Positions 8,041-15,632 of a stretch of 28,471 nucleotides of DNA are shown here, in pieces. The notes under the pieces are model-generated. The model had not been told where the DNA came from. It searched no databases and saw only the letters and a program-made list of their open reading frames with translations. This DNA is from Firmicutes bacterium UBA4996 (GTDB lineage Bacteria > Bacillota > Limnochordia > Darwinibacteriales > Darwinibacteriaceae). Where the stretch lies: assembly GCA_002396805.1 (NCBI GenBank), contig DGYW01000002.1, positions 1-28,471 of the forward strand, in the 5' to 3' direction. Position 1 is the first letter of the stretch; each line of letters opens with the position of its first letter. The position numbers and the translations under genes are program-made.

Positions 8041-10548
8041 TTGACAAATCCAGTAGTAAAGGCAACCAGCTATTGCTTAGTCCATGCTCCTGATATGGTG
8101 CTCTCCCATGGAACCACCTTAACCATGGAGAGGGCCAAAGATCCAAATGCGCCCCTACTTGCTCAGGTTAAAGAGGGATTGCGTTCCTTTAGGGAAGTTT
8201 TGGCCTATCCGCCAAATCAATGTTACATTGGTAACATTACCCCAGAAGAGTTAAGCAAAATCTCGCAACCTTGGTACGAGAATGCTCTTGAACCGAAACG
8301 ACAAGGTCATCTAGGAGAAATCTTTCCCCTCGATGAGTTCATCGCCATGATGAAAATCGCCGATTCTTTTGATCTTGTTGTTCTAGAGGAAAACTTTGCC
8401 CGAGAAGTCAGCAGCAAACTAAGCACTCATCCCCTGTTCTCCCCAGCAGACCTAGCCATCCTAGAAAAATACCAAAGTCTAGAGCAAATCACGACCTTAT
8501 TAAAAAACAAGACCGCTATACCCCTAGAATTAGCCGGTCAAGTAGTAGGTTGCGTGAAACAAGCCCACGAACACGATGCCAACTTGAAGGCGGAGATCAT
8601 TTTTGAGAACCTCGCTGCCAAGGCCAGTGGTGCCTTAGCTTTAAAACATTTACTCTGGAATAATCAACTTGATCCGGGCATTGTCGATTATATCATTGAA
8701 ACCTCAGAAGAGGCTTGTGGTGATATGAACCAGCGGGGTGGTGGAAACTTCGCTAAAGCTATTGGTGAGGTTGCAGGCTGTATTAACGCCACGGGATCAG
8801 ATACCAGATCTTTTTGTGCCGGTCCAGCTCACGGTATTATCAACGCTAGCGCTCTAGTAAAATCAGGGATCTACAAAAATGTCGTGGTCCTAGGGGGCGG
8901 AGCTGTTTCCAAGCTAGGAATGAACTCACGAGATCATGTGAAAAAAGAGGTGCCCATTCTCGAAGACCTTCTAGGAGCCTTTGCCCTTCTGATTAGTGCC
9001 GATGATGGAGAAAATCCCATTATTCGCACCGATGCTATCGGACGGCATCGCATTGGAACCGGTTCGTCACCTCAAGCAGTGACCACCGCCCTGGTAACTG
9101 ATCCGTTAGCGGTAGCCGGATTGTCCATTACGGATGTTGATAAATATAGTGTAGAAATGCAGAATCCCGAGATCACCGTACCTGCCGGAGCAGGTGATGT
9201 ACCCCTAGCCAATTACAAGATGATTGCAGCCCTTGGCGTTAAACAGGGTGCCCTCGAGCGCACCGAATTAGATGGTTTTGTACAAAAGCATGGTCTAAAA
9301 GGCTGGGCACCAACTCAAGGTCATATTCCCTCAGGAGTCCCCTATGTGGGCTTCGCCCGGGAAGGCATACTACGTGGCGATCTTCAGCGAGCTATGATTA
9401 TCGGAAAGGGTAGTCTGTTCTTAGCACGAATGACCAACTTGTTCGATGGAATTTCCTTTATTATGGAACCAAACCCTGGCAAACAAGTGTCAACCGCGAC
9501 GGCCCCCGAAAAGGTAGTCACTGTAGGAGTAACCCTCCTTGGTAGCGAACACGGCCTAGCAGAAGTGGTACGGGGAGCGGAATTAGCCCAACGTACACAC
9601 AAGAACATTAGGGTTGTGGCTATTGGACCAAAAGAATCCACCTCACTTCCAACTGTGGAGGCCAACAGCGAAGAAGACCAACGAACCACCATGGAACGCC
9701 TCTTGAAATCTGGAGAAATCGATGCCTGTGTCACCATGCACTACAACTTCCCCTTAGGCGTAACCACTATTGGGCGAGTGATTGCTCCAGCCACTGGCAG
9801 AGAAATGCTAATAGCATCAACCACAGGTATGTCCGCAGGTAATCGGACTGAGGCCATGCATACAAATGCCATATTAGGAATCGCTGTAAGCAAAGCTCTA
9901 GGACTGACGGAGCCTTCCATTGGAATCCTCAACGTTGATGGTGCCCTCACCACCGAACGCTCCCTCAAGGAGCTAGTCAAAGGGGACTATACGATTAACT
10001 GGGCGTCCTCTGGTCGCTCCGATGGTCAAGTGGTGATGCGTGGTAATGATGCCCTAACTGGATCCTGTGATGTTTTGGTAACCGATTCTCTAACCGGGAA
10101 TATCTTAGTAAAAATGCTTTCCGCTTTGAATACCGGGGGAAGTTATGAAAGTGTTGGCTATGGCTATGGGCCAGGTGTAGGAGAAAACTATCAGGATATT
10201 ATCTGCATTGTCTCCCGTGTTTCAGGCGCACCTGTAATTGCCAACGCGGTACAGTTTGCAGCAGAAATGGCCAATGCTAGGTTACCCGAACTAGTCGCTG
10301 CTGAACTTGCGAAGGTGGGACTAACAAAATCAACCACTTCTCAAGTAGAAAAACCACCAGCTAAACCAGTTGATCAGGAAATATCTGGTGTGGATGTTTT
10401 GGAAATAGAAGATGCGGCAGAGGCCTTATGGAAAGAGCAGATTTATGCGGAGGCAGGCATGGGTTGCACTGGGCCAGTCATTTTGGTCGCACTAGAAGAT
10501 TTAGAATTAGCCACGAACAAGCTGAAAGATTTGGGATACATTAGTTAA
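8041..10548 (+). CDS. grdCD: Fused glycine reductase component C (GrdC-GrdD)
   Basis: One 835-residue chain carries both subunits of the acetyl phosphate-forming component C. Residues about 1-480 are GrdC, a thiolase/ketoacyl-synthase-like fold protein with SFCAGPAHG (Cys259), GGGAVSKLGMN and GKGSLFLARMTNLFDG near its end. Residues about 490-835 are GrdD, a PlsX/phosphate-acetyltransferase-like domain with LGSEHG, MHYNFPLGVTTIGR, STTGMSAGNR, GGSYESVGYGYGPG and the AGMGCTGPV motif with catalytic-type Cys809. The join is a short linker around PGKQVSTATAPEK; the usual tail of GrdC and leader of GrdD are missing. I choose TTG 8041 because TTGGAGGTG lies 6-7 bases upstream; an upstream TTG at 8026 would overlap that site. 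No stop or frameshift lies between the domains, so this is a true in-frame fusion. The enzyme turns the carboxymethyl-selenoether on GrdA into acetyl phosphate. Confidence 0.95.
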   Translation: MTNPVVKATSYCLVHAPDMVLSHGTTLTMERAKDPNAPLLAQVKEGLRSFREVLAYPPNQCYIGNITPEELSKISQPWYENALEPKRQGHLGEIFPLDEFIAMMKIADSFDLVVLEENFAREVSSKLSTHPLFSPADLAILEKYQSLEQITTLLKNKTAIPLELAGQVVGCVKQAHEHDANLKAEIIFENLAAKASGALALKHLLWNNQLDPGIVDYIIETSEEACGDMNQRGGGNFAKAIGEVAGCINATGSDTRSFCAGPAHGIINASALVKSGIYKNVVVLGGGAVSKLGMNSRDHVKKEVPILEDLLGAFALLISADDGENPIIRTDAIGRHRIGTGSSPQAVTTALVTDPLAVAGLSITDVDKYSVEMQNPEITVPAGAGDVPLANYKMIAALGVKQGALERTELDGFVQKHGLKGWAPTQGHIPSGVPYVGFAREGILRGDLQRAMIIGKGSLFLARMTNLFDGISFIMEPNPGKQVSTATAPEKVVTVGVTLLGSEHGLAEVVRGAELAQRTHKNIRVVAIGPKESTSLPTVEANSEEDQRTTMERLLKSGEIDACVTMHYNFPLGVTTIGRVIAPATGREMLIASTTGMSAGNRTEAMHTNAILGIAVSKALGLTEPSIGILNVDGALTTERSLKELVKGDYTINWASSGRSDGQVVMRGNDALTGSCDVLVTDSLTGNILVKMLSALNTGGSYESVGYGYGPGVGENYQDIICIVSRVSGAPVIANAVQFAAEMANARLPELVAAELAKVGLTKSTTSQVEKPPAKPVDQEISGVDVLEIEDAAEALWKEQIYAEAGMGCTGPVILVALEDLELATNKLKDLGYIS

Positions 10549-10560
10549 GAAAGTAGGACT

Positions 10561-10600
10561 AAAGCCACCCTGTTTTCGCGAGAAATAGTGGTGGCTTTTG
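10561..10600 (+). terminator. Intrinsic terminator of the grd operon
   Basis: AAAGCCACC (10561-10569) pairs with GGTGGCTTT (10590-10598), nine perfect base pairs ending in a T tract, 13 bases after the grdCD stop. Confidence 0.85.
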
Positions 10601-10606
10601 CTATTC

Positions 10607-10637
10607 TTGACTTCCCCTCAGGAAAATCTGCTATAAT
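10607..10637 (+). promoter_or_regulatory. Probable sigma-A promoter of small membrane protein gene
   Basis: TTGACT (10607-10612) and a perfect TATAAT (10632-10637) are separated by 19 bases, longer than ideal. It lies directly after the grd terminator and 45 bases before the next start codon. Confidence 0.65.
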
Positions 10638-10682
10638 TAGCTTAGTAAGACTAACAAATAGGTACAAAGGAGGTGGAATTCC

Positions 10683-11045
10683 ATGTTAAAGAAGCGCGAG
10701 GTCACACGTACATTACCCAATCAGCAAAAGAACGCCTATTTGTCCGTGATGTTTTTGGCCATACTTTCTTTAATTTTATTATTGCGCATTGCCTTAATTG
10801 GATTATCCAACGATGGCCTGGTTTTTCATTGGCTCATTGTGGGGCTGGCCATCTTGATCGGTCTCTTCGTGCAAAATTATGTCGCCCCGGTCTCCAAACT
10901 CAGTAGCGTCGGGTTTAGAGCCTTAGGTCTATTACTCTTTGCCATTGCTTTAGCAATAAAATCCTGGTCAGTCTCGACCAATCCCCTCTTCATTCTGAGC
11001 ATCTTCTTGATGACCGTAAAGGAAGACTATCTAACTCACTGGTAA
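10683..11045 (+). CDS. Small membrane protein of unknown function, 120 aa
   Basis: ATG 10683 follows AGGAGGTGG with good spacing. The product has a basic N-terminus (MLKKREVTRTLPNQQKN) and about four hydrophobic segments: residues 19-40, 47-66, 77-92 and 99-112. It therefore looks like a compact integral membrane protein with the N-terminus probably inside. It is monocistronic: a promoter-like sequence lies before it and a perfect hairpin terminator right after it. I recognise no family and no functional residues. Confidence 0.8.
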   Translation: MLKKREVTRTLPNQQKNAYLSVMFLAILSLILLLRIALIGLSNDGLVFHWLIVGLAILIGLFVQNYVAPVSKLSSVGFRALGLLLFAIALAIKSWSVSTNPLFILSIFLMTVKEDYLTHW

Positions 11046-11047
11046 AC

Positions 11048-11076
11048 AAGGCACTAGACGATCTAGTGCCTTTTTC
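11048..11076 (+). terminator. Intrinsic terminator
   Basis: AAGGCACTAGA (11048-11058) pairs with TCTAGTGCCTT (11062-11072) around a three-base loop, with a T run following. The A residues on the other side give a possible second use for the convergent minus-strand operon ending at 11082. Confidence 0.92.
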
Positions 11077-11081
11077 TGTTT

Positions 11082-11915
11082 CTAGTCTACGTTAATGGTG
11101 ATGGTGCTGAAATTAGATTGAATCTGAACTGGATGTTGACCTAAGCCATACTTTCCTGTGGCTTCTAACCTGTTTTGCACCATTATTCGTTCTAAATTCA
11201 GATTATCTTTTAGGCTACCATAATTCTGGTCAATTCGGAAATCATAGCCTTCCCCCACGTCCCTCAAAAATAGGCTCATGGTCGAGTAATTGTCTTGAAG
11301 CTGAATAGGCCCAACTACATCATGAAGATTAAGATGGCTAAAGTCGCTAGTTCCCCGTAAGCTACCCACGAAATTTTCCACAGTGGCAGTAACATATCGC
11401 AATTTGTATTCGAGAAGTTCTGCCTGTACGTTAGTAACATTCAGGACTCCATACCTTTGCTTTATACTTAACTCCAATCCGTCCGGAACCTCTACTCGAT
11501 AGTTGACGGCCACCCCCTGCATGGTTTGTGCTGGAGTAGATTTCTCTAATTCATAACTCAACCTGTTCCCCACCAGGCTTTCTTTGATGCTGAACTCCTG
11601 AAGACGCTCTTCCCCCTTTTGTGCGTTCTCCGCTGTGATAGCAATTTCAGCGGTGACCCGTATTATATCCTCAGATGTACCTTGAACAAATATCTGCCCA
11701 AACTCATTATCAATGGCCAGAACACCTATTTTTTCCTTCCGATGAGTAAATTCCTGCTCCTTAAAGGCATCTTTTCTTCCGTCCTGATACCCCCAGTTAA
11801 TTGTAATAGGAGATTGCCCAGGGAACATTTTGCCCACCCCGAAAAACCAACCTTGTAGTACCAATAGGGCAGTTAAAGACACTAAAACTAACAGCGTAAT
11901 CCTTCGTACCTTCAT
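11082..11915 (-). CDS. Exported DUF4097-like beta-strand repeat protein
   Basis: This 277-residue protein starts with a signal-anchor-like segment (MKVRR, then residues 6-24 hydrophobic). The rest is rich in short beta-strands with repeated phrases such as YGVLNV, YVTATVENF, NYSTMSLFLRD, NYGSLKDN and NFSTITINVD. That pattern of strand-turn repeats resembles DUF4097/DUF2807-type putative beta-helix or adhesin domains. The start ATG at 11915 is preceded by GGGGAGAAG, 14 bases after the permease stop. As last gene of a YtrA-type ABC operon it probably acts at the outer face of the membrane, perhaps as an accessory or sensor. That role is inference; DUF4097 proteins have no defined reaction. Confidence 0.7.
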   Translation of the reverse strand: MKVRRITLLVLVSLTALLVLQGWFFGVGKMFPGQSPITINWGYQDGRKDAFKEQEFTHRKEKIGVLAIDNEFGQIFVQGTSEDIIRVTAEIAITAENAQKGEERLQEFSIKESLVGNRLSYELEKSTPAQTMQGVAVNYRVEVPDGLELSIKQRYGVLNVTNVQAELLEYKLRYVTATVENFVGSLRGTSDFSHLNLHDVVGPIQLQDNYSTMSLFLRDVGEGYDFRIDQNYGSLKDNLNLERIMVQNRLEATGKYGLGQHPVQIQSNFSTITINVD

Positions 11916-11929
11916 CTATCTTCTCCCCC

Positions 11930-12691
11930 TCAATCGTTGATTTCCACGTAGCGTTCCATGAGCCAAGCGGTCAAAATAAAAAGTAGTATGGTACCTAGCC
12001 AGGTGCCGATTTTTGGTGCGAGATGATAGTCAAAACGCTGCAATTCAAGACCAACTTGATCTAGTCTAAATACCCGCTCCAAAGGAATAGGGGGAACCCA
12101 GCGAAAAACAGGCTCTAAAAGCATACCCATTTGTCCCACTAGCCAATTGGTTAAGATCAATACCCACAAGGCCACTAGCCCTTGAAAGCGTCCCACCATT
12201 TTGCTTACAACGAACGCTAGTTGAATAAAGATCACCACCGACGCTAGGATACCAAGGCTAATTAAGTAGACTATAAGCCCGTTTCTAATTATCCAAGCTA
12301 TTGGGGCGGTTGGGGTAAACTCCAGAAAGACCCTGCCCAGAATCAAACTTGCTCCTCCGAGTGTGACAGCTAGTAGAATTGTGTACTCCACGAATAATCC
12401 TACCAATTTGGCTAGGGTAATATACCAGCCAGGAACCGGAAGAACTAAGAGAGTATAAACCGTATCCTCTTTCCATTCACTGCGTAAGGTTTGAAAACTT
12501 TGCCAAACAAACCAAGGAACGAAGAACATCAGAGGCAGTGCCACGGTTATAATTGCACTCTCCAAAGCCCATCCCGCACTTATCTTGTAACGAACAAAGA
12601 GCATGAATAGAAGAATTAGCCCTGAAAGAATCCCTAAAGGCCAGCGGGATGCTTCTAAGTCTTTACGTAAAAGGCGCAGAAATTTAGACAT
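11930..12691 (-). CDS. ABC-2-type transporter permease
   Basis: This 253-residue protein has about six hydrophobic helices: residues 16-34, 42-62, 91-115, 132-157, 161-182 and 227-245. A short cytoplasmic N-terminus begins MSKFLRLLRKDLE, typical of ABC-2-type permeases. Its ATG overlaps the stop of the ATPase gene in TAATG, so the two proteins are translationally coupled and must form one transporter. Substrate is not evident. YtrA/YtrB-type systems of Bacillus respond to cell-wall-active antibiotics, which is the best guide to function. Confidence 0.85.
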   Translation of the reverse strand: MSKFLRLLRKDLEASRWPLGILSGLILLFMLFVRYKISAGWALESAIITVALPLMFFVPWFVWQSFQTLRSEWKEDTVYTLLVLPVPGWYITLAKLVGLFVEYTILLAVTLGGASLILGRVFLEFTPTAPIAWIIRNGLIVYLISLGILASVVIFIQLAFVVSKMVGRFQGLVALWVLILTNWLVGQMGMLLEPVFRWVPPIPLERVFRLDQVGLELQRFDYHLAPKIGTWLGTILLFILTAWLMERYVEIND

Positions 12692-13398
12692 TAGGCAAAG
12701 ACCTCCTTAAACAAGTCATTAATGGACTTTCGGTAGCGCACCCGTAGATCTTCCGCATTGCCTTGGAGATTGACGGTGCCTTCATCTAGAAAAACCACAG
12801 AATCGAAAAGTTGCTCCGTATCACCAACCGCATGGGTAGAAATGATCATGGTTTGCTCTTCGCTCTTAAACTCCCGCACAATTCCTTCTACAATCCGATC
12901 CCGACTAGAAGGATCGATCCCGCTAAAGGGCTCGTCTAGTAGGACTAAAGGAGCTGTACGAGCTAGGGTTAAAATCAACTTTAAACGAGCTCGCATCCCC
13001 TTGGATAAGGAACTAACTCTCTTTTCTGGTTCTAAACGCATGAAGTCTAGTAAATCTGGTACACGTTGCGGTTCCCAATCTTCATAAAACGTACTGATAA
13101 AATCGATGGTTTCTTGAACAGTCATCCACCGATACAAGTTGTCAATTTCGGGAACAAAGGCGATTTGCGCTTTGGTGTGGCGCGAGGGCTTTTGTCCGAA
13201 AATTTCAATGGTCCCACTATCTGCCTGAAGGAGACCTATCACACACTTTAGTAAAGTGGACTTACCACTGCCATTGGGTCCCAACAAGCCGCATATTTCG
13301 CCTTTGGGTAAAGTGAGATCAATCCCCTTTAGAGCCTCTGTTCCTGGATACTTTTTCCGTAAGTCACGCACGACCAACGCCTGGCTACCTTGAATCAT
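12691..13398 (-). CDS. ABC transporter ATP-binding protein (YtrB-like)
   Basis: This 235-residue ATPase has a complete nucleotide-binding set: Walker A GPNGSGKST (residues 39-47), signature SLSKGMRARL, Walker B VLLDEPFSGID and the switch histidine in STHAVGD. The signature has SLSKG in place of LSGGQ, as is common in this ABC-2 subfamily. ATG 13398 overlaps the regulator's TGA (ATGA), with GGAGGGGAG upstream. It drives the adjacent permease (11930-12691). No additional domain is visible. Confidence 0.93.
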   Translation of the reverse strand: MIQGSQALVVRDLRKKYPGTEALKGIDLTLPKGEICGLLGPNGSGKSTLLKCVIGLLQADSGTIEIFGQKPSRHTKAQIAFVPEIDNLYRWMTVQETIDFISTFYEDWEPQRVPDLLDFMRLEPEKRVSSLSKGMRARLKLILTLARTAPLVLLDEPFSGIDPSSRDRIVEGIVREFKSEEQTMIISTHAVGDTEQLFDSVVFLDEGTVNLQGNAEDLRVRYRKSINDLFKEVFA

Positions 13399-13793
13399 TC
13401 GTTGCTCCCCTCCTGTCCTGTACTTATCTGGTGCTGTTCACATCTCTCCTTAAGTAACTCTAGGACCGCTTCTTCCTTGTAACCTAAGGAATTCATGGCT
13501 TGTAAAAACTCATCAATTAAATTTGTCAACATTTCGGTTTTAGTCTCCTCCACCAGCCGGGGATTCTGGCAAATAAAGGTGCCCTGTCCCCGCAAAGTCT
13601 CCACCAGACCTAATATTTCCATCTCTCGATACGCCCTTTGTACCGTATTCGCATTCACCTTTAGTTCAAGGGCAAGCTCCCGCTGGCTAGGAATCTTGTC
13701 CCCCGGCCTCAAGCTGCCTATGGCAATCTGGCGTTTAAACTCTTCAATAATCTGCAAGTAAATTGGAATCGATGTACTGAAGTCCAATCTCAA
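13395..13793 (-). CDS. GntR-family transcriptional regulator, YtrA subfamily
   Basis: This 132-residue repressor has an N-terminal winged helix (residues about 5-75). Its recognition region is PSQRELALELKVNANTVQRAYREMEILGLVETLRGQGTF, followed by a short alpha-helical tail of about 50 residues that probably dimerises. This short form without a large ligand domain is the YtrA type, which usually represses its own ABC operon. TTG at 13793 is the most upstream usable start, with a GGTGATGG stretch before it; a second TTG at 13787 is possible. A promoter and a palindrome lie just upstream. Confidence 0.92.
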   Translation of the reverse strand: MRLDFSTSIPIYLQIIEEFKRQIAIGSLRPGDKIPSQRELALELKVNANTVQRAYREMEILGLVETLRGQGTFICQNPRLVEETKTEMLTNLIDEFLQAMNSLGYKEEAVLELLKERCEQHQISTGQEGSNE

Positions 13794-13815
13794 CCACCAT
13801 CACCCACTCTCCAAT

Positions 13816-13839
13816 AGTGCACTAGTGACCTAGTACACT
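13816..13839 (-). promoter_or_regulatory. Palindromic operator of the ytrA-type operon
   Basis: Plus strand AGTGCACTAG (13816-13825) and CTAGTACACT (13830-13839) are inverted repeats with one mismatch and a four-base spacer. They cover the expected transcription start of the minus-strand operon. Long dyads with this layout, overlapping the promoter, fit autorepression by the GntR regulator. Confidence 0.75.
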
Positions 13840-13842
13840 GTT

Positions 13843-13872
13843 ATCATAATACACACATTCAAGAACTGTCAA
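13843..13872 (-). promoter_or_regulatory. Promoter of the GntR-ABC operon
   Basis: On the minus strand TTGACA (13872-13867) and TATGAT (13848-13843) are separated by 18 bases, a strong sigma-A-type promoter directly upstream of the operator. Confidence 0.8.
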
Positions 13873-13924
13873 GTAGTATTTTCTTTATTTTTTCGTACAG
13901 ACTAAATTGGGGAGGAAGAAACCT

Positions 13925-14239
13925 ATGTTGATTGTGAGTTACATCGTAACAGCTACAACCGCCTTGTTGACCCTAGCCCTCTTTGATAGTAACCCATGGT
14001 GGGCAGTTGTACTCTATGCTGCTGGAGCAACAGCTCTAAACTACTGGATCTTCCAAACAATCGTCCAGACGAGTGCCGGTTTTTCCGCTTTAGGCCGAGG
14101 TGTTTTGGGAGCTTTCCTTGCTTACATCTGCGGTCTAACTTCGTTTTTTCGAACGACCTTTGGCACTCTAGTGGGCTACGCTCTGCTACTAGCTTTTGGA
14201 CATTTTGCACTAAACAGGCTCAATCACACACGTACATAA
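13925..14239 (+). CDS. Small four-helix membrane protein, 104 aa
   Basis: I choose ATG 13925 because GGGGAGG (13909-13915) lies 9 bases upstream; the frame also extends to a TTG that would overlap this site. The product has four hydrophobic segments, about residues 3-20, 26-46, 57-75 and 78-96. Loops are short and the C-terminus is basic. The first half resembles DUF2512-type membrane proteins in its layout, but I cannot confirm this. It is followed 19 bases later by an UPF0180 gene, probably in the same transcript. Confidence 0.7.
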   Translation: MLIVSYIVTATTALLTLALFDSNPWWAVVLYAAGATALNYWIFQTIVQTSAGFSALGRGVLGAFLAYICGLTSFFRTTFGTLVGYALLLAFGHFALNRLNHTRT

Positions 14240-14258
14240 AACGAAGGAGAGGATTATC

Positions 14259-14507
14259 ATAGCACAACAAATAGCTGTAGATGACGAATTAACCAATGTT
14301 CGCCAATACTTGGAGGATAACGGTTATAAGACTACTAATCTCGAAGACGGATTGGATGGGGCAGCGGTGATCGTAGTTAGTGGCCTGGATAGTGATCTCT
14401 TCGGTGATCAAACGATTGCTACCGAAGCAACTGTGATTGAAGCGGAGGGTCTGACTGCTGAAGAAGTTTTGGCAGAAGTAGAGAAAGTAATGAGATTTAT
14501 CCACTAG
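14259..14507 (+). CDS. UPF0180 (YkuS-like) family protein with non-canonical start
   Basis: The protein AQQIAVDDELTNVRQYL, then EDNGYKTTNLEDG, VIVVSGLDSDLFGDQ, and a C-terminal EGLTAEEVLAEVEK matches the small UPF0180 (YkuS) family as I remember it. In that family the chain begins with Met-Ala-basic-basic-Ile-Ala-Val. Here that position is ATA (14259), with AAGGAGAGG (14244-14252) correctly placed before it. ATT (14253) and ATC (14256) are also in frame. No ATG, GTG or TTG occurs in frame upstream of TTG 14310; starting there would cut off the first conserved strand and has no comparable ribosome site. The gene therefore either uses a rare start such as ATA/ATT or has a sequencing error or mutated start. 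Length would be about 82 residues. Function of the family is unknown. Confidence 0.8.
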   Translation: MAQQIAVDDELTNVRQYLEDNGYKTTNLEDGLDGAAVIVVSGLDSDLFGDQTIATEATVIEAEGLTAEEVLAEVEKVMRFIH

Positions 14508-14512
14508 TGGCA

Positions 14513-14545
14513 TAAAAAAGATGCTAGGTCACGAGCCTAGCATCT
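14513..14545 (-). terminator. Terminator between convergent genes
   Basis: AGATGCTAGG (14519-14528) pairs with CCTAGCATCT (14536-14545), ten perfect base pairs. On the minus strand a run of six T follows, so it ends the yjbQ transcript, and it overlaps the last codons of that gene. It is less T-rich on the plus side. Confidence 0.85.
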
Positions 14546-14929
14546 CACTATTTGCACCTGCACCTTCCGGTGCCTGGGTCCATCGAATTCACAGACATAG
14601 ATTCCTTGCCAGGTGCCTAGCTGTAGCTGGCCTTTTTCTACAGGAATGGTGCACGAAGAACCCATCAAAGAGGTCTTAATATGCGCGTGGGAGTTTCCTT
14701 CGTAATGACTATAATCCCCCTGAACCGGAAAAACCCGTTCTAGATTGGTAAGAATATCTCTAACCACATCTGGATCACCATTTTCGTTAATGGTAACCCC
14801 TGCGGTTGTATGAGGAACATAAACTATCGCTAGCCCATCCTTTACACCTTCCTCATCAACCACCCTTTGAACATCCTTAGTGATCTCGATGAATTGTTGA
14901 TCCTTTGTAGTCCGAACATTGAAGATCAC
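14537..14929 (-). CDS. yjbQ: YjbQ/UPF0047 family protein
   Basis: This 130-residue protein shows the conserved blocks of the UPF0047 family: VPHTTAGVTINENGDPDV, GNSHAHIKTSLMG and LGTWQGIYVCEFDGPRHRK. Members are sometimes annotated as secondary thiamine-phosphate synthases because some rescue thiamine-phosphate synthase mutants, but the physiological reaction is unsettled. GTG at 14929 is 10 bases after an AGGAGG that is also the last two Arg codons of the upstream aldolase gene, so the genes are tightly coupled. The gene ends at a terminator and is last in a five-gene minus-strand run. Confidence 0.93.
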   Translation of the reverse strand: MIFNVRTTKDQQFIEITKDVQRVVDEEGVKDGLAIVYVPHTTAGVTINENGDPDVVRDILTNLERVFPVQGDYSHYEGNSHAHIKTSLMGSSCTIPVEKGQLQLGTWQGIYVCEFDGPRHRKVQVQIVRC

Positions 14930-14936
14930 GAACCGT

Positions 14937-15611
14937 TTACCTCCTCAAAGGCGAATTTAGCGTAAGGGTCTCATAAGTCTTACCCCAGTGTTTTAAGAAG
15001 GTGGCTATAGCCTGCTCGGTTTCGCCATGGGTGACAACTTGATGTAAAAATTCCCCAGTAATGGTCACACTATCAACTCCACCCACCATCAAATCCTGTA
15101 ATTGATTGGTGGTTTTCACACTAGCGGCAATAATCTGGGTGGGCAAATTATACTGTGTTAATGCCTCTTTCATCTGGCTAGCCACAGAGCAACCAGAACC
15201 ACCCACACCATCAATTCGATTAATATACGGTGCCAAAAACTTGGCCCCAGCACGAGCAGCCAACACGCCTTGTGCCACGGTGTAGATACCGGTGGCCGTA
15301 GTCCTGTAACCCTGATCAGCAAGCTCCATGATCGCTCCCAAGCCCGCCGGGTTAACCGGAATCTTAGGAATGATTCGATCGGGCGCTAAATCTACTAACA
15401 CTTCTGCTTCCTTCACTATCTCCACTGCGGTAGTCCCTAGAACTTGTGCATGTATTTCAGCTAAACCCAAATCCAGTAGCTCTTGAAATAGGGCTATAAA
15501 AGGCTTACGCTCCCGCGCCACAATGGTGGGATTAGTGGTTATACCTCGAATGGGAAACCATAACGCCGATTTAATTTCTGCTACGTTTGCACTATCAATA
15601 TAGATGTCCAT
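14937..15611 (-). CDS. fsa: Fructose-6-phosphate aldolase / transaldolase-like protein
   Basis: This 224-residue protein (from ATG 15611) belongs to the short transaldolase/FSA family. It has IDSANVAEI near the N-terminus, GITTNPTIV, the Schiff-base lysine Lys83 in PKIPVNPAGL, and GIYTVAQGVLAARAGAKFLAPYINRIDG followed by a Gly-rich loop. An upstream in-frame ATG at 15617 sits almost on the AAGGGGG ribosome site, so 15611 is the better start. Members either cleave fructose 6-phosphate to dihydroxyacetone and glyceraldehyde 3-phosphate or act as transaldolases. The Tyr of GIYTVAQG fits the FSA branch (Tyr in place of the transaldolase Phe in that region), but activity is not certain. Ends 8 bases before yjbQ. 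Confidence 0.88.
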   Translation of the reverse strand: MDIYIDSANVAEIKSALWFPIRGITTNPTIVARERKPFIALFQELLDLGLAEIHAQVLGTTAVEIVKEAEVLVDLAPDRIIPKIPVNPAGLGAIMELADQGYRTTATGIYTVAQGVLAARAGAKFLAPYINRIDGVGGSGCSVASQMKEALTQYNLPTQIIAASVKTTNQLQDLMVGGVDSVTITGEFLHQVVTHGETEQAIATFLKHWGKTYETLTLNSPLRR

Positions 15612-15632
15612 AAGCATCCCCCTTAATTGTCC

